Shown piece after piece: positions 25,407 through 34,035 of a stretch of DNA of 64,000 bases. The position numbers and the translations under genes are program-made. How positions within the stretch are numbered: position 1 is the first letter of the stretch; every line of letters begins with the position of its first letter. The stretch lies in NCBI GenBank assembly GCA_963730315.1, contig CAVSRD010000012.1:310001-374000 (forward strand). The letters are read 5' to 3'. The DNA comes from VRUE01 sp963730315 (GTDB lineage: Bacteria; Actinomycetota; Thermoleophilia; Solirubrobacterales; 70-9). The notes under the pieces are model-generated. The model had not been told where the DNA came from and did not search any database. It saw only the letters and a program-made list of their open reading frames with translations.

Positions 25407-26360
25407 ATGGCCGAGGCGACGACGGTCGAGCTGGACGCCCAGTACCGGCAGCTGCGCGAGGAGTGCGGCCTGCTCGACCGTTCCGAGCGCGGCAAGCTGG
25501 CGGTCCGCGGCGCCGAGGCGGCCGAGTACCTGCAGGGCCAGCTGACCAACGACGTCGAGGGCCTTGCGCCCGGCGAGGGCTGCTACGCGGCGCTGCTCGA
25601 CCGCAAGGGGCACATGCAGGGCGACATGCGGGTGCTGCGGACGGCTCCCGACGAGGTCTGGATCGACACCGAGCCCGAGGCGCTGGAGGCCGTGCTGCGC
25701 CACCTCGAGATGTACAAGATCGGCCGCCAGGTCGAGATCGCCGACCTCACCGCCGAGCGGACGATCCTCTCGCTGATCGGGCCGCGGAGCGTCGAGGTCG
25801 CCGGCACGGCGGCGCTGCCCGAGCACGCCTGCGAAGCGACGAGCGTGGCCGGCGTCGAGTGCCTCACGGTCGGCACCCGCGACGGAATCGACCTGGTCGC
25901 CGCGCGCGAGGACTCCGCGCCGCTGCGCGAGGCGCTGCTCGCCGCCGGCGCTGACGAGGTCTCCCGGGAGGCGGCCGAGGTGCTGCGGATCGAGGCGGGC
26001 ACGCCGCGCTTCGGCGCCGAGATGAGCGGCGAGACGATGCCGGCCGAGGCGGGGATCGTCGAGGCCGCGGTCGACTTCGAGAAGGGCTGCTACATCGGCC
26101 AGGAGCCGGTCGCCCGGCTCCACTACCGGGGCCGCCCCAACCGCCACCTGCGCGGGCTCGAGCTGAGCGCCCCCGCCATGGCGGGCGCCGCCCTGCGACT
26201 CGGCGAGAAGGAGGTCGGGCGGATCGGCAGCGCCTGCGTCTCCCCCGCCCGCGGGCCGATCGCCCTGGCGGTCGTCCGCCGCGAGGCGGAGCCGGGCGCC
26301 GAGCTGGACGTAGGTGAAGACGGCGTTACGGCACGCGTCGTCGACCTGCCGTTCGGCTAG
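25407..26360 (+). CDS. ygfZ: YgfZ/GcvT-like folate-dependent iron-sulfur cluster repair protein
   Basis: A 317-residue protein of the GcvT-like tetrahydrofolate-binding fold. It carries the YgfZ signature KGCYIGQEPVAR near residue 229, whose Cys is essential in E. coli YgfZ. The N-terminal LLDRSERGKLAVRGAEAAEY and YLQGQLTNDVEGL also fit. The role is maintenance of Fe-S enzymes such as radical-SAM proteins, useful here given fbiC. ATG at 25407 is chosen because the upstream in-frame extension runs through the palindrome at 25313-25364. Confidence 0.9.
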   Translation: MAEATTVELDAQYRQLREECGLLDRSERGKLAVRGAEAAEYLQGQLTNDVEGLAPGEGCYAALLDRKGHMQGDMRVLRTAPDEVWIDTEPEALEAVLRHLEMYKIGRQVEIADLTAERTILSLIGPRSVEVAGTAALPEHACEATSVAGVECLTVGTRDGIDLVAAREDSAPLREALLAAGADEVSREAAEVLRIEAGTPRFGAEMSGETMPAEAGIVEAAVDFEKGCYIGQEPVARLHYRGRPNRHLRGLELSAPAMAGAALRLGEKEVGRIGSACVSPARGPIALAVVRREAEPGAELDVGEDGVTARVVDLPFG

Positions 26361-26371
26361 ATTCAGCAGCG

Positions 26372-26890
26372 ATGGGTGGCCGGAGAGGTAGGCGACTGCT
26401 GGCGGCGCCGCGTGCGATAGCGCTCGCGCTCACCCTCCCCCTCGCCGCTCTGGCGGCGGCGATCGCCGGCTGCGGCGCCGAAGAGCGGGTCAGCGAACCG
26501 CGCCCGCAGCCGCCCACCCGGGTCAGCGTCGCGGTCACCGCCGACAGGATCACCGTGCAGCCTTCGCGGGTCGCGATCGGTCCCGAACCCACCCAGCGGC
26601 TCCCCCAGAACGCGCACGCCGGCCAGCCCCCGATCCGCTCCAACGTGCCGCTCGACGTCACCCTCGTCGCCGCCAACCTGACCCCTTTCGAATCGCACCT
26701 GGAGGTGCGCGGCAGGGGCAGGAGCGCGACCTCCGAGCCGCTGGTCGCCAACGGCAACGTCACCCTCCAGACCAGCCTGCCGACCGGCGTCTACCGGGTC
26801 AGCGCCGCCGACATCCCCGGCGCCAAGCCGGGCCGCCTCGTCGTCGGCCCGTACCGCTCCTCCTCGGAGAACGACGTGCTGCTGCCGTAG
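26372..26890 (+). CDS. Secreted lipoprotein of unknown function
   Basis: A 172-residue protein with an Arg-rich N-terminus, a hydrophobic helix and lipobox AAIAGC (Cys about 34). The mature part is beta-rich (TRVSVAVTADRITVQPSRVA, VPLDVTLVAANLTPFESHLE, GVYRVSAADIPGAKPGRLVV), suggesting a cupredoxin- or Ig-like sandwich, but the copper ligands of a cupredoxin are not evident. It starts 11 nt after ygfZ and may share its transcript. Confidence 0.75.
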   Translation: MGGRRGRRLLAAPRAIALALTLPLAALAAAIAGCGAEERVSEPRPQPPTRVSVAVTADRITVQPSRVAIGPEPTQRLPQNAHAGQPPIRSNVPLDVTLVAANLTPFESHLEVRGRGRSATSEPLVANGNVTLQTSLPTGVYRVSAADIPGAKPGRLVVGPYRSSSENDVLLP

Positions 26891-26938
26891 GCCACTGCAA
26901 GCCGCCTATCTGTCTGGGGCCATCGTCACGATCGTGAT

Positions 26939-28120
26939 GTGATCGTGGTCTTGGCAATCGCCGTCGTCCTGCTCGCCGCCGGGCTGCTCTACGTGCTGCT
27001 CTCGCGTGCGCGCACCGAGGCCCCGCCCGCCCCCGACCTCGGACCGGTGATCCAGGAGGCGACCTCGAAGGCGGTAGCCGACCTGCAGCGGATGAACGAG
27101 GAGTCGCGCAAGGTGGACGTCGCCGCGTCGGAAGCGGCCCTGCAGAAGCGCGAAGCCGAGTTCCGCCGCCTCACCGAGCCGATCGGCGAGAACCTGAAGC
27201 GGATCGAACGCGAGGTCTCGACCCTGAGTCGCGACCGCAAGACCGCCGACGGGGCGATGCAGACGCTGCTCGGCGAGATGAAGGCCGGGCTCGGCGACCT
27301 CAACACCCGGACCGGCACGCTGGTCAAGGCGCTGCGCCAGCCGAAGACGCGCGGCGAATGGGGCGAGGTGCAGCTGAAGCGCTGCGTCGAGATCGCCGGC
27401 ATGACCGAGCACGTCGACTTCGAGGTGCAGCAGACCCTGCACGGCGAGGACGGCCTGCTGCGACCGGACGCTGTCGTGATGCTGCCGGGCGGGCGGCGGG
27501 TCGTGGTCGACTCCAAGGTCCCGCTCGACGCCTACCTCGAGGTACTCGAAGCCGAGGACGAAGCCGGCCGCAAGGGCGAGCTGCTGCGCCACGCGCGCCA
27601 GGTCCGCGACCACATCTCAAAACTCGCCTCGAAGCGCTACCAGGACCAGTTCGAGAGCGGCGAGACGCCGGACTTCGTGGTCTGCTTCATGCCGTCGGAG
27701 GCCGCGCTGCACGCCGCCTTCGAGGCCGAGGCCTCGCTCTACGACTACGCGCTAGAACAGAAGGTCCTGATCGCGACCCCGACGACGCTGGTCGGCCTGC
27801 TGCGCACGATCGAGCTCGGTTGGCGCCAGGAGCAGATCGCCGAGCAGGCGCAGGAGATCGCCGCGGCGGCACGGGAGCTGCACAGCCGCATGGGGGCCTT
27901 CCTCGGGCACTTCGCGAAGGCCGGGCGCCAGCTCAACTCGGCCGGCGACGCCTTCGACAAAGCGGTTGGCTCGCTCGAGACCAGGATCGTGCCGCAGCTT
28001 CGACGGATCGAGGAGATGGGCGCCGCCTCGGGCAAGGAGCTCGAGGAGCCCCACCGGGTCGACCACAAGGTGCGGCCGGTCGTCGCCGAGGAGCTGCGCG
28101 AGCTCGAAGCCAAAGTCTGA
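26939..28120 (+). CDS. rmuC: DNA recombination protein RmuC
   Basis: A 393-residue protein from GTG at 26939: an N-terminal membrane anchor (VVLAIAVVLLAAGLLYVLLS), a coiled coil (about 40-110), and the RmuC nuclease-like domain with TRGEWGEVQLKRCVEIAG, LPGGRRVVVDSKVPLDAYLE and YALEQKVLIATPTTLVGLLR. In E. coli RmuC limits inversion of short inverted repeats, a fitting neighbour for palindromic DNA though no link is shown. Usual length. Confidence 0.92.
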   Translation: MIVVLAIAVVLLAAGLLYVLLSRARTEAPPAPDLGPVIQEATSKAVADLQRMNEESRKVDVAASEAALQKREAEFRRLTEPIGENLKRIEREVSTLSRDRKTADGAMQTLLGEMKAGLGDLNTRTGTLVKALRQPKTRGEWGEVQLKRCVEIAGMTEHVDFEVQQTLHGEDGLLRPDAVVMLPGGRRVVVDSKVPLDAYLEVLEAEDEAGRKGELLRHARQVRDHISKLASKRYQDQFESGETPDFVVCFMPSEAALHAAFEAEASLYDYALEQKVLIATPTTLVGLLRTIELGWRQEQIAEQAQEIAAAARELHSRMGAFLGHFAKAGRQLNSAGDAFDKAVGSLETRIVPQLRRIEEMGAASGKELEEPHRVDHKVRPVVAEELRELEAKV

Positions 28121-28166
28121 ACTAGGATTGCGGCTCCCCGCAAACGACCCCCACGGAGGAGCCGGT

Positions 28167-29429
28167 TTGGCCGTCGACACCAGCGAAGTCTCGAAGTTGG
28201 AGGTGGAGCCCGGAACGCTGCCGGAGACGATGGCGGCCTGGGTGATCCGCCAGGAGCGCGAGGGCGAACCGACCGACGCCTTCCAGCTCGAGCAGATCGA
28301 GGTCCCCGAGCCGGGCGCGTTCGAGGTGATCGTGCGGGTGATGGCAGCCGGGGTCAACTTCAACAACGTCTGGGCGGCGCTCGGCAAGCCGGTCTCGGTC
28401 TTCGGCTACGGCGACCACCCCGAGTACGAACACCACATCGGCGGCTCCGACGCCTCGGGGGTCGTCTGGAAGGTCGGCGAGGGCGTCACCCGCTGGAAGC
28501 CGGGCGACGAGGTGGTGATCCACTGCAACCAGGCCTCCTACGAGGACGTCGAGGTGCACGGGCTCGACCCGCTCGCCGCGCCGAGCCAGAAGATCTGGGG
28601 CTACGAGACCACCTGGGGCTCATTCGCCCAGTTCACCAAGGTGCAGGCCCAGCAGCTCCTCCCCCGCCCCCAGAGCCTCTCCTGGGCCGAGTCCTCCGCC
28701 TACGGGCTCACCTACTTCACCGCCTACCGGATGCTGATCGACCAGTGCAAGCTGCAGCCCGGCCACAACGTGCTGATCTGGGGCGCCGCCGGCGGGCTCG
28801 GCGTCTTCGCCACCCAGCTCTGCGCGGCGGCCGGCGCCAACGCGGTCGGCGTCGTCTCCTCCGAGGAGAAGGGGGAGCTGGTCAAGCAGCTCGGCGCGGT
28901 CGATTACGTAAACCGCCGCGAGTTCGGCGAGATGATGCGCACCCCCGAGAACCTCGCCGACCCGGCCGCCGAGAAGGAGCGCTTCAAGGCCTCGCGGGCG
29001 TTCGCCAAGCGGGTCAAGGAGATCCTCGGCGACGCCCCCGACATCGTCTTCGAGCACGTCGGCCAGGCGACCTTCCCGACCTCGGTCTTCGTCGTCAAGC
29101 CGTTCGGCAAAGTGGTGATCTGCGGTGCCACCTCCGGCTTCCAACTCGACTTCGACGTGCGCTACCTGTGGATGCGCCAGAAGCGGATCATCGGCTCGCA
29201 CTTCGCCAATGCCTACGAGTGCATGCGGGCCAACCAGCTGATGGCGGAGGGCAAGGTGCGGCCGGTGCTGTGGAAGACGATGGGCTTCGAGGGGGTGCCG
29301 GAGGCACACCAGCTTCTGCACGAGAACAAGCACCTCGGCAAGATCTCGATCCTGGTCGGGGCAGAGTCCGAGGGCGAGGGCCGCAACGAAGACGGACCCG
29401 GAGCGATCCGGGCCGAGGTGGGAGCGTAG
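28167..29429 (+). CDS. ccr: Crotonyl-CoA carboxylase/reductase
   Basis: It reductively carboxylates crotonyl-CoA with NADPH and CO2 to (2S)-ethylmalonyl-CoA, the key step of the ethylmalonyl-CoA pathway. The 420-residue protein is a medium-chain reductase. It has AAGVNFNNVWAALGKPVS (Asn of the CO2 pocket), the cofactor loop GAAGGLGVFATQLC, and IGSHFANAYE with the His of the active site. Start is TTG at 28167: GGAGGA lies 6 nt upstream. Family length is 420-450. A 98-residue protein follows after 2 nt. Confidence 0.93.
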   Translation: MAVDTSEVSKLEVEPGTLPETMAAWVIRQEREGEPTDAFQLEQIEVPEPGAFEVIVRVMAAGVNFNNVWAALGKPVSVFGYGDHPEYEHHIGGSDASGVVWKVGEGVTRWKPGDEVVIHCNQASYEDVEVHGLDPLAAPSQKIWGYETTWGSFAQFTKVQAQQLLPRPQSLSWAESSAYGLTYFTAYRMLIDQCKLQPGHNVLIWGAAGGLGVFATQLCAAAGANAVGVVSSEEKGELVKQLGAVDYVNRREFGEMMRTPENLADPAAEKERFKASRAFAKRVKEILGDAPDIVFEHVGQATFPTSVFVVKPFGKVVICGATSGFQLDFDVRYLWMRQKRIIGSHFANAYECMRANQLMAEGKVRPVLWKTMGFEGVPEAHQLLHENKHLGKISILVGAESEGEGRNEDGPGAIRAEVGA

Positions 29430-29431
29430 AG

Positions 29432-29728
29432 ATGGCTGAGGTTTGCACGCTGGACTGGCACATCGCCCCCTTCCGGGCCGACCGCTGGCTCGACCTCTGG
29501 GAACCCGCCGCGGCGCGGATGCCGGCCTTCGGCGCCCGCAGCTGGTCGCTGACCCGCTCGGTCGACGACCCGCTCTCCTTCCAGCAGACCTCGGTCTGGG
29601 AGAGCCGCACCGACTTCGAGCGCTACTGGTATTCGGAGGAGATCGAGAGGGCGCGGGCGGCGATCATCGACCTCGCCGACCTGCCGGTCCTCCCCGCCTG
29701 GCACACGGTCCTCGCCGCCGAGTCGTAG
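29432..29728 (+). CDS. Small dimeric alpha-beta barrel (ABM-like) protein
   Basis: A 98-residue protein, MAEVCTLDWHIAPFRADRWL onward, with a strand-helix-strand pattern (WSLTRSVDDPLSFQQTSVWE, FERYWYSEEIERARAAIIDL) like the antibiotic-monooxygenase-type barrel. Its ATG is 2 nt after the ccr stop, so the two are surely co-expressed. No link between this fold and Ccr is known to me, and its catalytic residues are not identifiable. Confidence 0.7.
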   Translation: MAEVCTLDWHIAPFRADRWLDLWEPAAARMPAFGARSWSLTRSVDDPLSFQQTSVWESRTDFERYWYSEEIERARAAIIDLADLPVLPAWHTVLAAES

Positions 29729-29740
29729 ACGGCACGCCGC

Positions 29741-30028
29741 CTAGCTTCGCTCCAGCGGGGCCAGCGTCAGCCCGGCGGCCTTCAGCTGGTCCCAGTAGAG
29801 CTCGGCGGGCTCGCGCGGGCCCGACCAGACGATCGCCTGGCCGGTGTTGTGGATCCGCTCGGCGACCTGGTGCCCCTGCTCGAGCGTGACGCCGGGCAAC
29901 ACCCTGGCCAGCGTCTCGGCAACGTGGTCGAAGGTGTTGTGGTTGTCGTTGCGGACGATCACCCGCCAGTCGCCGCCGAAACCGGAGCCGGGGCCCGCTT
30001 CGCGTGGCTTCTCGATCGTCGCCGGCAT
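29741..30028 (-). CDS. clpS: ATP-dependent Clp protease adaptor ClpS
   Basis: It presents N-degron substrates to ClpC/ClpA. The 95-residue protein has the core WRVIVRNDNHNTFDHVAETL (about 22-41), with the Asn-Asp acidic pocket and Thr-Phe of the helix, then HQVAERIHNTGQAIVWSGP with the usual His. ATG at 30028 (MPATIEKP) fits; a start three codons upstream also works. It is divergent from the next membrane-protein gene. Confidence 0.92.
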   Translation of the reverse strand: MPATIEKPREAGPGSGFGGDWRVIVRNDNHNTFDHVAETLARVLPGVTLEQGHQVAERIHNTGQAIVWSGPREPAELYWDQLKAAGLTLAPLERS

Positions 30029-30148
30029 CGCCCGCATTATGGTCGAGGCGGCTCCGAAGGCGCCAAGCCGGCTCTTCCCCCCTCGCATCGTCAGCCTTGC
30101 GGTCGGCCTGTCGGCGTTCCAGTTCTCGGGCGATGGTAGCCTCCCGGC

Positions 30149-30604
30149 GTGCGTGCTAGGTGCGGCACACGCGGCAAGGCGAGAAGGCGTCGCCTGCTCT
30201 CGGCCATCTACGCATTCGGGACCGTCGCTAACGTCGCCTACTGGGTCGCCTTTGCTGCTGGTCCGGCCCGCACCGGTGAGAGTGAGGAGTACCTCGACTT
30301 CGAGCGCTCATTCCCGCTCGCCGACGCCTACCTCGCAGCGCTGAGCGGCACGGCCACGATCGCGTGTTGGCGCGGCGACCGCCGGGCGCTCCCGGTCGGG
30401 CTCATGGCATCGAGCGCATCGATCTACCTCGGCTGCCTGGATGTCCTCTACAACCTGCGGCACGACAAGTACAGCAACCTGGACGCCGCGATGGGGGCCG
30501 AGGTGGGGATCAACGTGGCATCGTTGGGACTCGGCGCGTTTTCGGCACGGGCGTTATGGCAATGGCGCGGCGACTTCCCCCCGCTGGATCCCGCTCGCGA
30601 CTGA
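30149..30604 (+). CDS. Multi-pass membrane protein of unknown function
   Basis: A 151-residue protein from GTG at 30149. The basic N-terminus is followed by four hydrophobic segments (about 15-35, 57-75, 82-100 and 118-138). The middle helix pair includes LGCLDVLYNLRHDKYSNLDA. It somewhat resembles YvaD/DUF5360-like small membrane proteins, but I am not sure. No neighbours suggest a role. Confidence 0.65.
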   Translation: MRARCGTRGKARRRRLLSAIYAFGTVANVAYWVAFAAGPARTGESEEYLDFERSFPLADAYLAALSGTATIACWRGDRRALPVGLMASSASIYLGCLDVLYNLRHDKYSNLDAAMGAEVGINVASLGLGAFSARALWQWRGDFPPLDPARD

Positions 30605-30645
30605 GGATCTGCCGCCGAACCAGCGACCTCTCGCGTGTGAGGCCC

Positions 30646-31350
30646 TCAGTACGGGCTCGGAACGCGGAGGACGACGTTGTCGAAGCTGGCGATCGCGCCC
30701 TTGGCGTTCCCGATCGCGCCGACCGAGAAGCCGGAGGCCCTCCCCTGGAGTTCGCCGGCGGCCGGATCGGTGACTTCGGCGACCAGCTTGCCGCCGACGT
30801 AGCCGAGGATCCGGCAGTTGCCCTTTTCGGGCCCGCTGGTGACGTTGAAGGCGCTCAGCCGCAGCTCGTTGGCGCGGTCGGCGCCCTGCACGGTTTCGAC
30901 GTTCTTCTCGACATGCAGGTACTTGACGCTGCCGTCGGCCAGCACCTTTCGCAGCTGCGCCTTGCGCTGCAGGGGGAAGACGGCGAGCTGGTAGGCGGAG
31001 CCGTCACTGCCCGCTCGCAGATCGAGCGCCAGGAAGGCCTTGCGCTGCACCGGCTTCGGCGTCTTGCTGAGCAGCCGGGCGACCGAGGCTGCCTCCAGGT
31101 CGCGCCCGACCACCGGCGTGCGGTAGGCGCACTCCCCGGTCGCTTTGCCGACCAAGACCCGGAAAGCCGTTTCGGAACCGCCCCGCCCGCAGCGTTCGCC
31201 GAACAGCTTGGCGATCTGGCCGCGCTGCGCTTTGGTCTCCATGTTGTTGCGGTAGACGCCGACCGGGGCGGCCCCGGCGCTCGCGGCCAGGGCGAGCGCG
31301 GCGAGGAGCGCTACGGGCGCGGCGCTTTTCTGTAGGGGTCTCACGCTCAC
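30646..31350 (-). CDS. Secreted protein of unknown function
   Basis: A 234-residue protein with a signal peptide (PVALLAALALAASAGAAPVG), starting at GTG 31350. The mature region has Cys pairs (ERCGRGG, ATGECAYR, GNCRILGYVG) and a C-terminal beta-rich domain (KLVAEVTDPAAGELQGRASG, IASFDNVVLRVPSPY) resembling a concanavalin/LamG-like sandwich. It is exported and of unknown function, convergent with the preceding membrane-protein gene and divergent from ecm. Confidence 0.7.
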   Translation of the reverse strand: MSVRPLQKSAAPVALLAALALAASAGAAPVGVYRNNMETKAQRGQIAKLFGERCGRGGSETAFRVLVGKATGECAYRTPVVGRDLEAASVARLLSKTPKPVQRKAFLALDLRAGSDGSAYQLAVFPLQRKAQLRKVLADGSVKYLHVEKNVETVQGADRANELRLSAFNVTSGPEKGNCRILGYVGGKLVAEVTDPAAGELQGRASGFSVGAIGNAKGAIASFDNVVLRVPSPY

Positions 31351-31437
31351 GGCAGCCTAAACACAGCCTCGGGCAAAAGATGCGCGCTGTGACGCATGAA
31401 CGCCGTCTTTCCCGCCGGCCAAATATCATTCGTGGCA

Positions 31438-33432
31438 ATGCCCGAGCACCGGCTTCCCGAGCGCGACCGTCCCTGGGTGATGCGCACCTACGCGGGTCAC
31501 TCCGACGCGCGCCGCTCCAACGAGCTGTACCGCCGCAATCTGGAGAAGGGCCAGACCGGCCTCTCGGTCGCCTTCGACCTCCCCACCCAGACCGGCTACG
31601 ACCCCGACCACGTGCTCGCCCGAGGCGAGGTCGGCAAGGTCGGCGTCTCGATCGCCCACAAGGGCGACATGCACCAGCTGTTCGACAGCATCCCGCTCGA
31701 CGAGATGAACACCTCGATGACGATCAACGCGACCGCCGCCTGGCTGCTCGGCCTCTACGTCACCGTCGCCGAGGAGAACGGGATCGAGCGCGCCAAGCTG
31801 AAGGGCACGACCCAGAACGACATCATCAAGGAGTACCTCTCGCGCGGCACCTACGCCTTCCCGCCGGAGCCCTCGATGCGGCTGATCGCCGACATGGTCG
31901 CCTTCGCCGTCAACGAGGTGCCGAGCTGGAACCCGACCAACGTCTGCAGCTACCACCTGCAGGAGGCCGGGGCGACGCCGGTTCAGGAGATCGCCTACGC
32001 GCTCTCCACCGGGATCGCGGTGCTCGATGAGGTCAAAGCGCGCGGCCAGGTCGCCGAGGCCGACTTCCCGAAGGTCTTCGGCCGCATCTCCTTCTTCGTC
32101 AACGCCGGCATCCGGCTGGTCGAGGAGGTCGCCAAGCTGCGCGCGATGGGCCGGCTCTGGAACGAGATCGGCCGCCAGCGATACGGGGTGACCGACGAGA
32201 AGATGCTGCGCTTCCGCTACGGCGTGCAGGTCAACAGCCTCGGCCTGACCGAGTCCCAGCCGGAGAACAACGTGCAGCGGATCGTGCTCGAGGCGCTCGC
32301 CGTGACCCTGAGCCGCGACGCCCGCGCCCGCGCGATCCAGCTGCCCGCCTGGAACGAGGCGATGGGCCTGCCCCGCCCCTGGGACCAGCAGTGGAGCCTG
32401 CGCATCCAGCAGGTGCTGGCCGAGGAGACCGACCTGCTCGAGTACCCCGACCTGTTCGAGGGCTCGGCGGTGATGGACGGCCTGGTCGAGGAGCTGAGCG
32501 AGGGCGCCCGCGCCGAGATGGCGGTGGTCGAAGAGCACGGCGGCGCGGTCGCCGCCGTCCCCTACATGAAGGCCCGCCTGGTCGAGTCGCACCGCGAGCG
32601 GGTGGGGCGGATCGAGAGCGGCGAGCAGAAGGTGGTCGGCCAGAACGCCTACACGGAGACCGAGGACTCGCCGCTCACCGCCGGGGCCGACGGCGCCGTC
32701 CTCACCCCCGACCCCGAGGTCGAGCGAGAGCGGATCGAGGCGCTGGAGCGCTGGCGGGCCGCGCGCGACGACGGCGCCGTGCGGGCCGCCCTCGACGAGC
32801 TCGGCCGGGTCGCCCGCGACGAGAGCGCCAACGTGATGCCGGCGACGATCGCGGCGGCGAAGGCCGGGGCGACGACCGGCGAGTGGGCCGGCGTGCTGCG
32901 CGAGGCGTTCGGCGCCTACCGCGCCCCGACCGGGGTCGAGGGCGCCGCCCCGCCCGGCGACCGCGAGGAGCTGGCGGCGGTCCGCGCCCGGGTCGACGAG
33001 GTCTCCGGTCGGCTCGGGCACCGGATCAGGATCCTGATCGGCAAGCCGGGCCTTGACGGCCACTCCAACGGCTCCGAGCAGATCGCCCTGCGCGCCCGCG
33101 ACGCCGGCATGGAGGTGATCTACCAGGGGATCCGCCTCACCCCCGAGGAGATCGCCGCCTCGGCGCTGCAGGAGGACGCCGACGTGGTCGGCCTCTCGAT
33201 CCTCTCCGGCTCCCATCTCGAGCTGGTCCCCGAGGTGGTGCGGCTGCTGCGCGAGGAGGGTGTCGAGGCCCCGGTCGTGGTCGGCGGGATCATCCCCGCC
33301 CCCGACGCCCAGCGCCTGCGCGAAGCCGGCGTCGACGGCGTCTACACGCCGAGGGACTTCGAGATCAACCGGATCATCGCCGAGATCGTCGCCCTGGTCG
33401 AGCAGCGCGCCGCGGCCGGCGCGGCCGCCTGA
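31438..33432 (+). CDS. ecm: Ethylmalonyl-CoA mutase (B12-dependent)
   Basis: It rearranges (2R)-ethylmalonyl-CoA to methylsuccinyl-CoA. The 664-residue single chain holds the substrate barrel (PWVMRTYAGHSDARRSNELY, NTSMTINATAAWLLGLY, NPTNVCSYHLQEAGATPVQE) and the C-terminal B12 domain with DGHSNG (the DxHxxG motif, base-off His) and VGLSILSGSH. The start of the barrel (GQTGLSVAFDLPTQTGYDPD) and the ending match Ecm rather than methylmalonyl-CoA mutase. ATG at 31438 (MPEHRLPERDRPW) is chosen; ATG at 31396 is also in frame. Neither has a strong ribosome-binding site. Confidence 0.88.
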   Translation: MPEHRLPERDRPWVMRTYAGHSDARRSNELYRRNLEKGQTGLSVAFDLPTQTGYDPDHVLARGEVGKVGVSIAHKGDMHQLFDSIPLDEMNTSMTINATAAWLLGLYVTVAEENGIERAKLKGTTQNDIIKEYLSRGTYAFPPEPSMRLIADMVAFAVNEVPSWNPTNVCSYHLQEAGATPVQEIAYALSTGIAVLDEVKARGQVAEADFPKVFGRISFFVNAGIRLVEEVAKLRAMGRLWNEIGRQRYGVTDEKMLRFRYGVQVNSLGLTESQPENNVQRIVLEALAVTLSRDARARAIQLPAWNEAMGLPRPWDQQWSLRIQQVLAEETDLLEYPDLFEGSAVMDGLVEELSEGARAEMAVVEEHGGAVAAVPYMKARLVESHRERVGRIESGEQKVVGQNAYTETEDSPLTAGADGAVLTPDPEVERERIEALERWRAARDDGAVRAALDELGRVARDESANVMPATIAAAKAGATTGEWAGVLREAFGAYRAPTGVEGAAPPGDREELAAVRARVDEVSGRLGHRIRILIGKPGLDGHSNGSEQIALRARDAGMEVIYQGIRLTPEEIAASALQEDADVVGLSILSGSHLELVPEVVRLLREEGVEAPVVVGGIIPAPDAQRLREAGVDGVYTPRDFEINRIIAEIVALVEQRAAAGAAA

Positions 33433-33468
33433 CAGGCGGGGAAGCCGCGACAGCGCCACAATGACCCG

Positions 33469-34035
33469 ATGAGCGAGACGGACGACGAGCGCTCGGCTTG
33501 GCTGCGCTGCTACCGCTGCTGGTCGCAGAACCTCGAGATTCAGATCCACTACGACGCGATCCGCCGCGTCGACCCGGAGACGGGCGCCCCGGCCGAGGGC
33601 ATCGACGAAGTCCAGGAAGCGCTGGTCCAGTGCCTCGACTGCATGCACGACCAGCCCCACCTGGTCCTCCAGGACGAACGCGTCGTGCCGATCGAGGACC
33701 GCTGGGAGCGGATGGTGACCGGCACGCCCTGGGTCGCCTCCTGCACGGTCACCGTCGACCACGACCGGGTCGAGAGCTGCGCCGGCCCGGAAGCGGCCGA
33801 GCTGCTCGCCTACGGCGCCTTCGGCGAGGCCGGGGTGCGCGAGTTCTTCGCCCACGTGCGGTTCCACAAGCACGAGGAGGAGCGGATCGTCGTCCACATG
33901 CTGGTCGAGCTCTACGCCCGCTCCGCCGAGGAGGCGACCGAGGTGCTCGAAGCAGCCGCCCACGGCCCGCTCGAGATCACCTCGCTGGCCGAGGAGTCAC
34001 GGCCGCCCGCCCACGCCTCCGACGAAGCGCACTGA
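33469..34035 (+). CDS. Hypothetical protein with a CxxC pair motif
   Basis: A 188-residue acidic protein. Two short Cys pairs (CYRCW near 14 and CLDCMH near 60) would form a zinc ribbon. The rest (WVASCTVTVDHDRVESCAGP, GVREFFAHVRFHKHEEERIV) is alpha/beta. No family recognised. Its 3' end overlaps the glycosyltransferase on the other strand by 39 bp. Confidence 0.65.
   Translation: MSETDDERSAWLRCYRCWSQNLEIQIHYDAIRRVDPETGAPAEGIDEVQEALVQCLDCMHDQPHLVLQDERVVPIEDRWERMVTGTPWVASCTVTVDHDRVESCAGPEAAELLAYGAFGEAGVREFFAHVRFHKHEEERIVVHMLVELYARSAEEATEVLEAAAHGPLEITSLAEESRPPAHASDEAH

Noticed and set aside
31396..33432. Methylmalonyl-CoA mutase
   Set aside because: The single ~664-residue chain with the GQTGLSVAFDLPTQTGYDPD entry fits ethylmalonyl-CoA mutase, and ccr lies 2 kb upstream.
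31426..33963. An 845-codon minus-strand frame
   Set aside because: It lies antisense over ecm and the CxxC protein; a shadow of their high third-position GC.
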